Both the position numbers and the translations under genes were made by a program. From Cyanoderma ruficeps (Eukaryota > Chordata > Aves > Passeriformes > Timaliidae), in contig VZDJ01007747.1 of the NCBI GenBank assembly GCA_008694505.1, positions 682,001 to 746,000 of the forward strand: a stretch of 64,000 nucleotides of DNA. The letters are read 5' to 3'. Under the pieces are notes generated by a model. That model made no database searches and had not been told where the DNA came from. It saw only the letters and a list, made by a program, of their open reading frames with translations. This document shows positions 1 to 12,200 of the stretch, piece after piece (the first letter of the stretch is position 1; each line of letters starts with the position of its first letter).

Positions 1-3000
1 GCCATATGTTGGATTATGTGCCTTTTAAAGTTCTGTACAGAGCAAGTTATAAGAAGTTAAGTATTTCCATGCTGCAGAACAATGAGTAATTTTTGTTAAT
101 ACCCTTCTATTTCCTTGCTGATTTCAAAATATTCATGAGATGCTAAAAATCACCTTTTTCTTTTCCTTCCAAAAGTCAGACTGGATAGGAAATTTGCAAT
201 CTCCACTTCTAAGACAGAATTGCTCCTATTTACAAATCCTCTAGAAGGTTGTGCTTAAAGTAAAAAACCACCACTCATCTTTCAGAAAGGCGCTCAACAG
301 GTGATCTCTACATTGTCCTTAATCTCAACTTTCTTCATTTCCCCTTCCCTCCCTACCCTCGCCTCAATTTATTTCTAGCATTATCAGGTCTAATTCCACT
401 CTTGGTTGGTTTTAAAACAAGATAATAAATAAGAGTTAATTCTTCAATAAATCAAAGCTACTTCAAACAGTGTGTTGGGCCATGTCAACTGCAAACAAAA
501 TCCTTCTTGGGACAGTTCCACAACTCCTGAAGTACATTCTTTGGAGTAACCCAGAATATAGCAAAGACTGGTGCAGAGGGTCACAGTATTCCTAGAGCAT
601 TCTGAAGTGTTTTACAAACTGGCCACTCAGTAGGTTGGAGATGACAAAACTCAGTTAAATCCTAGGCAGTGAAGCCATAAGATGACTGCTGCTGTGTACG
701 ACCCTTGGAAAAGGGGCAACTTAATGCCACCACCTTGACTTTACCACTCTAATCATACTCAAGTCAAAAAGCAGGACTAGAGGTCCACCTTAAAAATCAG
801 TTACTTGCTGAATGTTCATGGACAAAAAAAAAAAAAAAGACCAACAAAAACCCCACACCCAAAACTTTCACAGTATCTTAAATCATGTCTGTTTGCATGT
901 CTCTTCCGTTACTTTCCTCTGAACATCCCACCACACAACCCTCCCACCATTTCATCCTTCTCACTTACATCACCGTAATTACAGCCCTGGCTGATCTCCT
1001 TTGTGCTTATCTTGAGATTCTTTCTTTGGTCTTGCCACCTACTCATTTCTGATGCTTCTCAGATAACAGAATGCTTGTCTCCTTCCCAGACCTCCCACCC
1101 TCCTTCTCCCTCTTCCTTACACCATCCGGGCGAGTAAGAAAGCGATTCCCAAACTTATTATCTCCATCCAGTAAAGACTACAACAGTTCTGCTGTGGGCC
1201 TGGTAAGATATTATGCTTGTGGGCAAAACATTCTTTGGATTAGGCTTGCAGAGGGCAAGAGTCTTAACCTTCAGAAGTTTACTTTGAAGTCTGGCTGATT
1301 CAGGTTCCCTAAATTGTTCTGTGCATCTACTTCCAGCAAGAGCACATCTGTACATCTCCAGTGCAGATCATTCAGTCGGCATGAAACACTTAGTGAGGCT
1401 GCCTGCACGTGCACATACAGAGTCAACAGCACACTTTCCCTTCCCTGAAGAACACACTACTCTTCTCAGGCTCTCTGTTACAAATTGCCTGAAGACAGAG
1501 AGACAGGTATTGCCAACAGTTTCCACACTGTCACAAAGCCTAAGAGGACACAGGATGGCAGGAGTGTAAAGGTCAAAGGGAGAAACCCCCACACTCAGAA
1601 TGTTCAACCTCTAATACCAAAAACGCAGAGAAACTCCAACAAAAGTAGTTCAGCATAGGCAAGACTGTAAGGCATCCACGGGACCAAATATTCCCTGTTT
1701 TTTAGCTGTCACTTGAACCTTAGTTGTACTCCAATCCCAATCAAGTGCTCTGCATCAATTCAGATAAAATTATGGGTATTTTGCCTACTGGTACTGTGTC
1801 AAGATCAAAGTGAAAAATATTCACAACAGTCATGGACCCAGGCAACTAAGCTGAAATATCAATTATAAAACTCAAGGTTAAAGGACTGTATTTTTCAGTA
1901 GGTATAATGCTCTAAGTAATGATATTTTACAGCTACATTTGTTGTATAGGTTACAGAACCCAACACTGCAATCCACATCTCAACTCAGCATGACTCAGGC
2001 ACATTGCAAAGGGCAAGTTTGCCTGCTTGCCTGAAAAACTTCTGCTTATTAGGAAGAAAAAAGAGCACACATTTTGCCTTTTCACTTTACTTCAGCTTTA
2101 AAAATACCCAATAAAAAAACCACCAAAGTCTTGTCTTAACCGAGTTTAGACTAACCAGCATAATGACATAACTTCAGAAGAGGCTTGAATCATGCTGACT
2201 GCTGACTGACACACTGCACACAGGAACCTGCAGTTGGCTTTCTCAGGCTGGAAGTCCAAGCAAAGCACAGGGCCAACAGGAGCCTGCTTTGTTGACTACT
2301 CTTAAATACCACAGGGAACCTGTGGCCAAACAAGGCAGAGGAAGAAAGGACAGAGCCCATTTCTGATACAGTGTGTAGGTGATTTTGAAAAGTTGTAATT
2401 TTTTTTGCATGATTCCTGGAATTCTTGAGGATCTCCCAAATGCAATCTGGGTTAATTAGACAGTTTAGAAGCAACTATTATTTCAAATTAATGCCATTCG
2501 TACTAGAAAACACATCACACTGAGAGAAAGAGAAGGACCAGCCTTCCAACACAGACACTGAGAAATTAGAATCTCGCTGTGGTGCTGTGTGCACTCACAA
2601 GTTGACTAGATGGTGTTATTGCACATGTGCAATCACTTGTCATTCCACACTCAGTGCAGGTAATATGACAGAAAGAAAGAAAACACATGCTGGAAATACA
2701 ACAACCACAAAAACCCCCAACCTGCATCACACATGAAATACCACTGTACAGCTGTGGGAGAAATTCTTGAAACAACTGAAATACCGTCCCATTTTCTTAG
2801 CAGGTGTTTTGTTAGTATACAGGTGAATAAATTGTTTCTAAAAGGTGTACCCAGCCAGTCAGAATCTTGTTGATGTCAGTACCTAAAATGTGCTCCAAAG
2901 TCAGCGTCTACCCTGCTCTTATAAGCTGTGACAGTCTGGGAGGGCTTGCACTGCTTAATAAACCCATCCCTGGTTCACAGGCAGACTTGCAGCGAGGCAG

Positions 3001-3222
3001 TGAGGTGTGGTCAGTTTGAAAATATTATGGTTAAGCATAAGTGAAATGGTGAACACCTAATTAGATAGCCGGTATAAAAACCATCAGTAATCAAAGTAAC
3101 ATTAGCTTTGGGATATGATAGTTCTGCAATTTTTGCTAAATTCATGTTATTGCATAAAATTTATAAGAAGGGTTATTTTACAATTCATTTTATCAGCAGG
3201 AAAGCTTTAGAGATGTTCTTAC
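1..3222 (-). other. LEF1 intron 11 (runs off the left edge); no gene seen
   Basis: The intron begins with the donor GTAAGA next to exon 11. I searched it for the terminal LEF1 exon, expecting sequence like GTGGAAAACGAAGC and AT-rich 3'UTR, and found neither. It holds a 15-nt A run at 824-838 and a minus-strand AATAAA at 373-368 with no other 3'-end evidence. It is moderately AT-rich with no recognisable repeat family. Confidence 0.7.
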
Positions 3223-3263
3223 CATGCTTCAGATGTAGGCAGCTGTCATTCTGGGGCCTGTAC
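3223..3263 (-). CDS. LEF1: LEF1 exon 11, C-terminal exon with stop (aa 388-397; CDS ends at 3229)
   Basis: The exon encodes [10 protein letters not shown] and TGA (3231-3229), the LEF1 'N' tail. The acceptor is CTTCTACAG|GT. Six nt after the stop comes a good donor, ATG|GTAAGA, so the exon is only 41 nt and the 3'UTR is spliced on from another exon. Human LEF1 has the same arrangement, and its exon XI is alternative: skipping it joins exon 10 to the terminal exon and gives the 'B' tail. Confidence 0.93.
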
Positions 3264-6200
3264 CTGTAGAAGATTGTTTTCCTTTAACAAATTTCTGTTA
3301 CAGAGTTTTTGCACATTCCAAGTAAGTTTGTTTGCTACAGTGTTACATGGAATTTTTTTTGGCGTGTGTTTTTTGGTTTTGTTGTTTGGGTTTTTTTATG
3401 GTTCTTATACCAGCCATTTTTTCTTGGGGAAAACAGCATGTTTCTTTATATCTGTTTTAAAGGCAAAGAGAAGACCTCACTGATGCTTTTAGCCAACCTA
3501 CTAGGCAGCTGTTAGTGTACAAAGAAATGTAAAATACAGTGAGAAAAAATACAGTTACTACAAAAGGTCTGTGCAAAGTTCCCAGTGTCCAAAAATACCA
3601 CACAGTATTTGAGACATAGTTAAGTCTAAAGATGATACAACACTGATTGAGGAGACAAGCAAAGGTAAAACAGGACAGTGATTGCAGCAATGCATACGTT
3701 CAGCCAAAGATGTTGATGCCATCAGGACTGCAGCTCAGAAGGGTGTAAGGGAAAGGAGGCATGGGTTGTGTGCATGTTCAGAAACTTACATTCCAAATGA
3801 AATATTTTAAAATGTCCATCAGAAACAAGTGTTAGATAAAAGCTTGTAAAAATGAAACAGCGCAAGCCCTGTTTTCTAGAATATACCTGAGGTAAATGGC
3901 AAATAAGAGGTGGTCATGGCCTACCTGATGCTGATTCCTGCAACTTTTCTCTCTTCCTCTTCTTTTTCTTCCCCTGAAAAATAAGAAATTTTACCATTAC
4001 ATGCACAGAACTTTCTTGTTGTCACTTACCTCACAGCAAAAGCCATCTGGACACTGAAAATGTTAGGAAAAAACCCAATTATTTTCAGGGTAGCTTTTCT
4101 ACCCACTCTTAACTAGTTCAATGGTTTGCTCTGAGCATCTGTGGAGAAATATGCACATCAGCAATACATATATTTATATCCACATGGAATTACAATTTCT
4201 GGCAGTTTTTCAACTAACACTGGCAGCCGCAAGCATCCTAAAGGCTTCTCACACATAATCTGATGACACGTATGTTGATATCATAATTTATGGCTCTTAC
4301 AAGAACGCTTCACACATTCAGATACTTACACTGTCATACATGGCAGGAGCAGACAGGGTGTTGAAAGTACCTAAGATGACCATGACTTGTCCCCAGGTGC
4401 AAACCAGCCAGCAAAAACTGTTCTGATAATGCTCATACCTGAACAAAAGCCAAGTCTGGTGTGGCTGTGCCCGGCACTCTGCAATAGCCAAACAGCAGAG
4501 ACTGTACAGCAGAGCACCCTTAACATGGCTGAAGTGCAGAACACAAATGAATGCCTGGCAGCTGTCTTTGTGAGACACCACAGTGGGCACAGCGTGCCAA
4601 CCTACACACTCAGCCTTCTCCTGCACCCCCATCTGTGGCAATGGCCACAGCTCTTGCTTCACACAGTCTGTCAGGAAACAAAAGGCCAGCTTAGACCCAC
4701 AATTTTAAACCTCAATCATCTTGCATCACCATAACCACCACCAATATTCCTCTATATGTCTTGTCTTTATTGCCCTGTACAGTCAGTGAAAGCTTTTTGT
4801 GTGTGTTTTAAGAAAAAATAATTTCCATCTATATTTTAAAGAAGCCTCCAGACAGGCTGCAACAGATGAGCTCTGGCAAAGGCTGGTGCAGTTGCTGTGA
4901 GCAGGGCTGCAGCCTGCTGCCCATCTTCTGGCCCCCACTCTCGTGGCTGGCAGGTGCATGTCTCAGCACAGAGCATGTCACAGACACAGTGACCTCAGAG
5001 TGGAAGGGCTGAGGTGCTGGGACACATCTTTTCATGAGCTAGCTCTGCAAGGTGCTGGGATGGACAGCAGGTGATGTGAGAAACCACCTCAAACCCCTGC
5101 AGTGCTCACTGATTGATAGACAGCAAGGGAGGACTCCAAATACTGGCTGTGGCAAAGCTCTAGCACGTGAATTTAAGTAGCCTTCACTCTGCTCTGACAG
5201 TCTGGGCCTGCCTGACTCTCAAGCTCCTGTCCTTATTTATCGCAAGGCTGGCAACAGGGCTGGGCAATGCCTTGTAAGCAAGATTCTGAAATCAGGACCA
5301 AGACTAAAAGTTGGAAAACACATTTCGAGGGCTCTGGAGAACTCACAGCAATATACTTTATCACTTAGGCACCAAGGCAATACTTTTTTAGAGAGGAAAG
5401 TGCATTAGTGCATGTTAACATGGAAAAGTCACGGGAGGAAAGTTTGTTTTATTCTCTATGTCAGGCTGACTTCAAGTGCTAAAACAAATTGAAAGCTGAT
5501 CTGAGATCTACCTATGAGATAACACAAGTGAAGGATTAGAAGTCTGGGCTGAAAACTAGTTGTCAGCATTCCCAAATATGATAGTTTCTGACAACTGCAG
5601 CACATACAGGCACCCTCACGTTGTGAAAACATTGTGTTTCTCATGTCTGTCACAAAATTTTGCATGACTGCTTTGGGTATCAGTAATAAAAACATACGAA
5701 AAAGATAGTTTCAACAGTTGAATAGCAATGTTTAACATTTTCTTTAAATTCCTAAAATCCTGAATAACCAGGCAAATCAAAAGAGAGACCAGACTACGTA
5801 TTTTTTACTTGTACTGTTTTGTGAAACAGAAGAACCACCCCTAAGTTACTTCCAACCCTCAAAATACCGGAGTAATACCTGTGCTAAATTAATACAATTT
5901 CACTTTTTGGAAAAAACCAAGATGACATATATCTGAAAAGGTTTCAGTGATAAACTGTGCTCTCCTAGGATCACCATCTGACCACCATTGCAGAACGTGT
6001 GCATTCCTGGAGAGGCAGAGGGGAGGGCTGCAAGAGGAAGCCAGCAGAGTTCTTCATTGTAACATACAGGACTGGAGCATGTCAGAGCTATACTTCCACA
6101 CAGGATGTAGGCTGGAAGCACATCAAAGAGATAACTCATACGTGCCACTTCACACACTCCAAATGTCTGTCAAGGCATTTAAGAAACCGCAGGTCTGCTG

Positions 6201-9200
6201 TTTGTGCCGTGTGGCATAGGCTGGGGCAGAACACAGGGTTCTCAAAGCTGACATGACCAAACATCACAGGACCATCTCAAAGCCTGATGTCCAGTGAGCA
6301 CGAGCTGTCAAGACTCCAAAGCTGTGTGATTTTCCAGCAAGTAAATTTGAGACAAACTCAAAACCCCTTTGTTTCTAGGGAGTCTTTCCCTAAGACCCTG
6401 CTTTTTCCCAGCTATACTTCAAGACAGCTCTGTTGACACAGTCTGGCTACTGGAAATAAACCCTACCTGCATAGTATCAGGACAGTTTATTGGCTGTGTA
6501 AAACAGACAGAAAGAAGCTCCTAGGGCTTCCAGTTGTGTCTGTGCTTACAAAACTGGGCATGCATGTCAGCACGATCAGCATTTCCTTCAGAGATAATCA
6601 TAGTTTCTGTGTCAATCCATTCTGTGCCAGTTTCTACAGTTTCTGTTGACACTGTATTTAGGTACCTCAATCCTGAATGTCCAAAGACATCACTGAAGTA
6701 GAGAAACACTACTGTCCACCTAATGCAGAAGGAAAATTGAGCCAGACATAGCATGTACATTTCCTATCCCAGTAGATGGTCACATCTAATGGCGGGACAG
6801 AAAGGAGCTCAGATCTTGGGTTAGGATCAGTCTCTCAGGACTGCAGCTTCTGAGTTTAACATCATCACATTTGGCTACACTGACAGCTCATTGTAGGCAC
6901 CAGAATGTAACCATGCAGTGCAGGCTATTTGATATTTAATTATAAAACAAGAATAACTGTAAGAAAACTTCTTAACATATACCTATATATATCTATGTAT
7001 AACAGCAGGCTCTACCATGAAGGTTACTTATACAAGATTTGCACAAATGGACTATTCTGAATTAATTTCAGCTAAAGTTCAGTCTGCATTAAGACTCCTG
7101 GGCTTGTAGTGTTCTTGAAAGCAAGACATCCCAAGGTCTAAGAAAGATTTCTAGATAATAAGTGATCAAGTAGAAATGATGGAAAATTCACAGCTGTACA
7201 GTACAATATGAGCTTCCAGACAGTACTGGCAATTGTCTTAGGAAAAAAAACTTTCCATGTTATTTTTTCCCCTCAAAAACTGTGAATTTCGTAAGAAGCA
7301 TCTCAATAACAACAAAATCCCAAGTTTTCTGGGTGCTTGAAGTGAAAACAAATATAAGGTTTATGTTATATGTATGTTCACCAACCCTTCCTCCAGAACT
7401 TTCCACAAGTCATAGAGAAAAAGAAGAAACAATAATAATTTCAGAAGTTACAAAAAGAAAGTGGATTTTAAAAAAGAACCTTCGAGTGAGTGACTTACAT
7501 AGTTGTCTCTTGCAGACCAGCCTGGATAAAGCTGCATGTGTAGCTGCCTTTCTTTACGAGCTAGTTCATAATATTTTGCTTGTTCTTCACGGGAGAGAGC
7601 ATGCCACTGCAAACAAAATAAACACACCTTTAGACTAGGAACTAACCTATACCTAGGCAACAGATGACTTGGGCAAGTGTTTTAGTGACTTTGATTCAGT
7701 CCTTTCCCACTGCAAAAATGGAATTCATTAGCAATTACAAGCACCTGTGTTTATTAACTGACTTTCAGGCATTTGTCAGCTCTGCAACTGCCAAGTGCCT
7801 TGAGCAAGACAAAAAATTATTTATGGAAACAGGGCTCACCAAATAATCTGCTCATGGAACCATGCTCTCCCAACACTACTTAAAAAAACCAACAACAAAC
7901 AAACAAAAGCAAACCCCAACAAAAAAAAAAAACCCAGCAACATAACCAGCCTTCAGCTCCTGGCAGAACTGAGGGGGCTTGTGCTGCTTTTAAAGGGCAG
8001 CAACCTCCCCTTGACAGAAGGGTCTGCTGTCTTGGTTTCAAGCAGCAACTAGACACAAGTTTTCAATGCCTTCAACATAGAAGGCTTTCTGGGCACCAGC
8101 ACCCCATTCCAAAATCAACTTCTAAGTATTAAACTTTAAGGTACCTGCTTTCTGATTGAAAAAGGAAATGGCAACTGCAAAAGTTTCAAAGATAAAGAAA
8201 TCACAGAACTACATTCTTACAAATTACATGAATTGATCTTTGTAGGCAAGCAGGAATAAATTTCCTGGTTTCATGTACTTAAAAATACCTCCACCCCCCA
8301 AAAAAAGCAAACAAAAAACCGTCACAACCTGCACATTTGGAAAGGTACCAGTAATTTTGTTCTTGTTGAAACACCTATCATAGACCTGAACCAGAAAGAG
8401 TAAAAGCCTTTTATTTAGAATTAAGTTCCACTGCTGCAGCATTGGATGCATCTTCTTGTTTAACATCCATGGGGAAGTAAGGGGAGAAGAAGTTATTAAA
8501 AAAATCCAAAAACCAGACAAACAATCATTAAGAAATCATTAAGACACTCATACAAGACTAACATACAGAACTAATATTTCAGATCAGATCACATTTGTAT
8601 GATTTAATATGTTGTTTGGTTACACATCAGAGGATGTAAACTAAAGCCCTTGTCTGCCTTGACTTGGCAAGTTGGATGTGTTATTGAGAGCACAGCAGTT
8701 CAGCCTGTCTGCAACTCCCAAACTCTCTCTACATGCACATTCAAAAACTGGAAAGTAATGAACACAATGCTGTGGCATCAGGGAGCCCCGCAGCATGCCG
8801 TGTCAGCTCGTGAGAACAGAGGTGGTTCCTCCTCTGGGATAGCACAGGGTAAATAGTGACCATAATGACTGAACACAAAACACTTGACAATAATTAATGT
8901 CCAAGCAATTGCATTGCATAACTCTTGTTTGCACCACAGGAAAAGTGGAATTCGAGGTACTTTCATGGAGATCAGTAACTTGAAAAGAGGAGTCCAAGCT
9001 GCAGAAAAACCATGCAAAGGACCCCTGAGGCTGATTCCTTACCAAAACAAAGATAAATAAGCCACTGCCCTTGTCCAGGCCACAAAAACAAGGCCGACAC
9101 ACTACGCAACTAAGATAAATCATCTGGGACTGCCATCACCTGTAAGGGTAGTTCACAGATCACAGAATACTGTGAGTTGAAAGGGACTCTCAAGGATCAT

Positions 9201-12200
9201 CAAATCCAACTCTTAAGCAAATGGCCCATATGTGATTCTAGAGACTTGCATGAAAGCATGGAAAAGGCAAGTACCAAGATGTCCTTTAAGGGGAAGTAAC
9301 AAGAACAACAGCAGAAGACTGCATGAACTGGAACAAGTACCAGTAGATTTCTGCTCTGTTTGGAGGGGGAAGTCTTTTGACTGTAATATAAAAGGAGCAC
9401 TTTAAGGTCATGTACTGATTTCCCACTTAAAGGTACAGGGTTTTCAGAGAGTCTCAGTGCCCCTCAATACTGCCTTGGTCAGTGACCAAAAGGAGGTGTT
9501 CACTGGGAATTTGAATAATCCCTACTCAAACTCATACGGATACAAAAAAGTCACCCCTTTTCTCATTTCTGGGAGTCAGCTGCAAAATGGGCATTTACCT
9601 CTGCTGCCTTTCCTTGGAAGAATAACACTGGCAGAGAAGACAAAGGCTGTACTGTGAGTTGGCCTGCACAGGTTTTTTTTCTGAGTGTGGAAAGTACAAA
9701 ACATGACTATAATGCCACAGAAGCATACAGCTCTCATGAAGGCTCTGGTAAATGGACTGGGATCATCAGTACTCAGCTGATAACTTCAGAGACATTCAGA
9801 ACTTGGCTGGGAAAGTTCCTGAGCAACCTGATATAACTGGATCTGCTTTGTGCAATGTTGGACTACATGACCTCTGTGGGTCCCTCCCACCTTACATGAC
9901 TACACCTGGACCACATTATATTCACTTTTGAGTTTCATCTCCAGTGGCATCCAGTGTTCATCTTTGAATGATGCCTTCCTGCTCTGATAGACACCAGCCT
10001 AAGGGAGGAGGACCCAGAATGTGATTAAAATGCTTCCTCTATGTGTGGCTGAGGGGGTATTTCATGTCTGAGATGCTGACACCATAACACAAGTGGAACA
10101 GACACAAATTTGATGATGTTGCTAATGCTGCAAAAAGAAAATCAAGATACTGTTTTTATTTTTGTTGCATGTTTTATCTTCTATAGCTAATTTGATAGTT
10201 GTACATCAGTTATCACCTCAAGCAGAAAGTCAGCCTTCACACCCAGCTGAAGGGAAACACAAATTAGCAGCACACACGAGAGCTCACAAACCCTCCTGTA
10301 CATACCCTTCTGCCAAGGATCTGGTTGATAGCTGCGCTTTCTTTCAGAGTACACTCTGCTACAACGTTTGCTCTCATTTCTTTCATGTACAACATGAAAG
10401 CATTCAGAGGTTTCTTAATATGAGGTCTTTTTGGCTCTTGTTCTTTTCTCTGTTCGTGCTGAGGCTTCCTAAAACGTGGTTGGGAAAGGGAAAGGGAAGG
10501 AAAAAAAGCATTAATTTGCCTTCAACCTAAAAAGATCCAATGGAAAATTACTAACTTGTGGTTACAGTAGCACTTAAGTAGTAAGAATGAGAATTTCCGT
10601 GGTCATGTCCCATCCACTTCCATATCTGTTAGTTTAATACTCAGGGAGGATGTCAGGTTGACATTCTCTAGCAAGTAACATTTAATCTGTGAATCTGCTC
10701 CAAACTTGTCTCAATTCTCTTTTTAAAAGGCTATCCATGGTACCCTAAAAGACCACTGCCACAGGCAGAAGAACAGCTTCTCACTCCTTTCTTTCCTAGG
10801 TCTTTTGCCTTTGAGTACTAAGCAATAAGACTGCTTTTTACCAGCAAATTTTGCAGATAAGAACTTTTCCAGCAGAAGTTCATGTGTTCACACACAAGCA
10901 CCAGTCACAACTGGACAGGTTCATGATTATGACTGAATCAAGATGGCTGTTGCCAACAGCTTAGAAGTGCTGGACTGGAATGAAAAATGGCTTCTCATTA
11001 CTCTTACCAAACAGTAGCCCACAGTCTCTGTTTTAGTTATAGAAGAGGTAAATTCAAACAGGTCATGAAAGGCACTTTTTTAAAGCATCCTTGACACTTC
11101 TTCAGATAGAGTTAGTTCTCAAACATTTATTCATTAAGGACTAGAGCAGAAAGGCAGACTCACACATGCATTAGCTCACTGTCGTTGTGCAGATGTTCTT
11201 GTTTTACTTGAGGTGTTACAATAGCTGGGTGAGGGATTCCAGTTGTGTGAGGGCCTGGAGGACCAGGAATCATGTGATGCGAAAACCTAAAAGAAAGCAA
11301 AGCAAGGTCTGTAACCTCACAGAAGACAGGCATCAAACATGTATCACAGCAGTGGGACACTCCAAGAATGCAAATGCTATGGAGGTTGCAATGAAGACAA
11401 CTCTTAAAGAGCACACAAAAAATATTTGGCTAAGATTTGTGCATTGTAGCCCAATTATTCAAGAAAAACAAACAAACCAGTCAACATTTTTGGTTGTAGA
11501 GAAGTTGTTTTATTACCTTTCAGGCAAACACTTTTAGCAATGCACACGAGATATATTTTATGTTTGTACTGTTGTACTGTCTAGCAATAAAAATACACAT
11601 TTCTTAACCAAAAAAATGTATTTCCACACCAAGATATAAACATCCTTGAAATATCCATCACCAGCCAATGCAAAGGAGGAAACTGCCATGCAGAAACAAA
11701 TAAAATGAAAGAAGAGTCTTTTCAAGAAGTCCCTGATGGCTCTCTTTACTTTTCAAGGTACTTAAGGTAGAAGATTTTAACATCATTTCATCTGAACCTC
11801 AAATGCTTAAAATTAACTGCATTTCATTCTTACCTCAAATGCTTAAAATTAACTTTGAAAACTCTGCATCCTGGATGAAGGATGGGAGCAGGGAGAAATT
11901 TTTATCCTAATAAAAGCTTCCTTTCATTTATTTGTACAAGAAGGAAAATGGAAAATAAACCCAAAATACCACTAACTGAATAATCCCACCCTACTAACCC
12001 AGGTCATTCTCAAGGGCAGCTGAGACAGATCTTGAAGGTGCTGAGCATTGCAAACTCTGGCACAGCAGAAAACCTGCATGCTGTATTTTAAACTGGTGGA
12101 AAGTACTGCTAACGTCAAAAGCAAGCTCATGCTCCAAAGTTTTGCTGAATGAGTGACAGCTAAGGAATGGCATCCAGCCTCTCCTTTCACCATTCCCTAG

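Larger units (their letters stand above)
7607..10305 (-). other. LEF1 intron 8 (2699 nt)
   Basis: Bounded by GTATGT and TTTGCAG. It contains two degraded CR1 3' ends in opposite orientations (about 9152-9260 and 9765-9905) and A-rich low-complexity sequence at 7875-7940. Confidence 0.93.

Noticed and set aside
368..373. AATAAA on the minus strand as a LEF1 polyadenylation signal
   Set aside because: No 3'UTR exon could be identified upstream of it, and AATAAA is common in AT-rich introns.
1500..1540. Possible terminal LEF1 exon start (ACAG followed by TGTGGAAAC on minus)
   Set aside because: Only a few bases resemble the mammalian exon XII start. The frame, the continuation and the AT-rich 3'UTR do not match.
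5830..5875. Possible CR1 remnant (ACTTCCAACCCTCAA)
   Set aside because: The match is too short and lacks flanking CR1 phrases.
10162..10530. 122-codon plus-strand ORF over exon 8
   Set aside because: It is the antisense shadow of the HMG-box exon.
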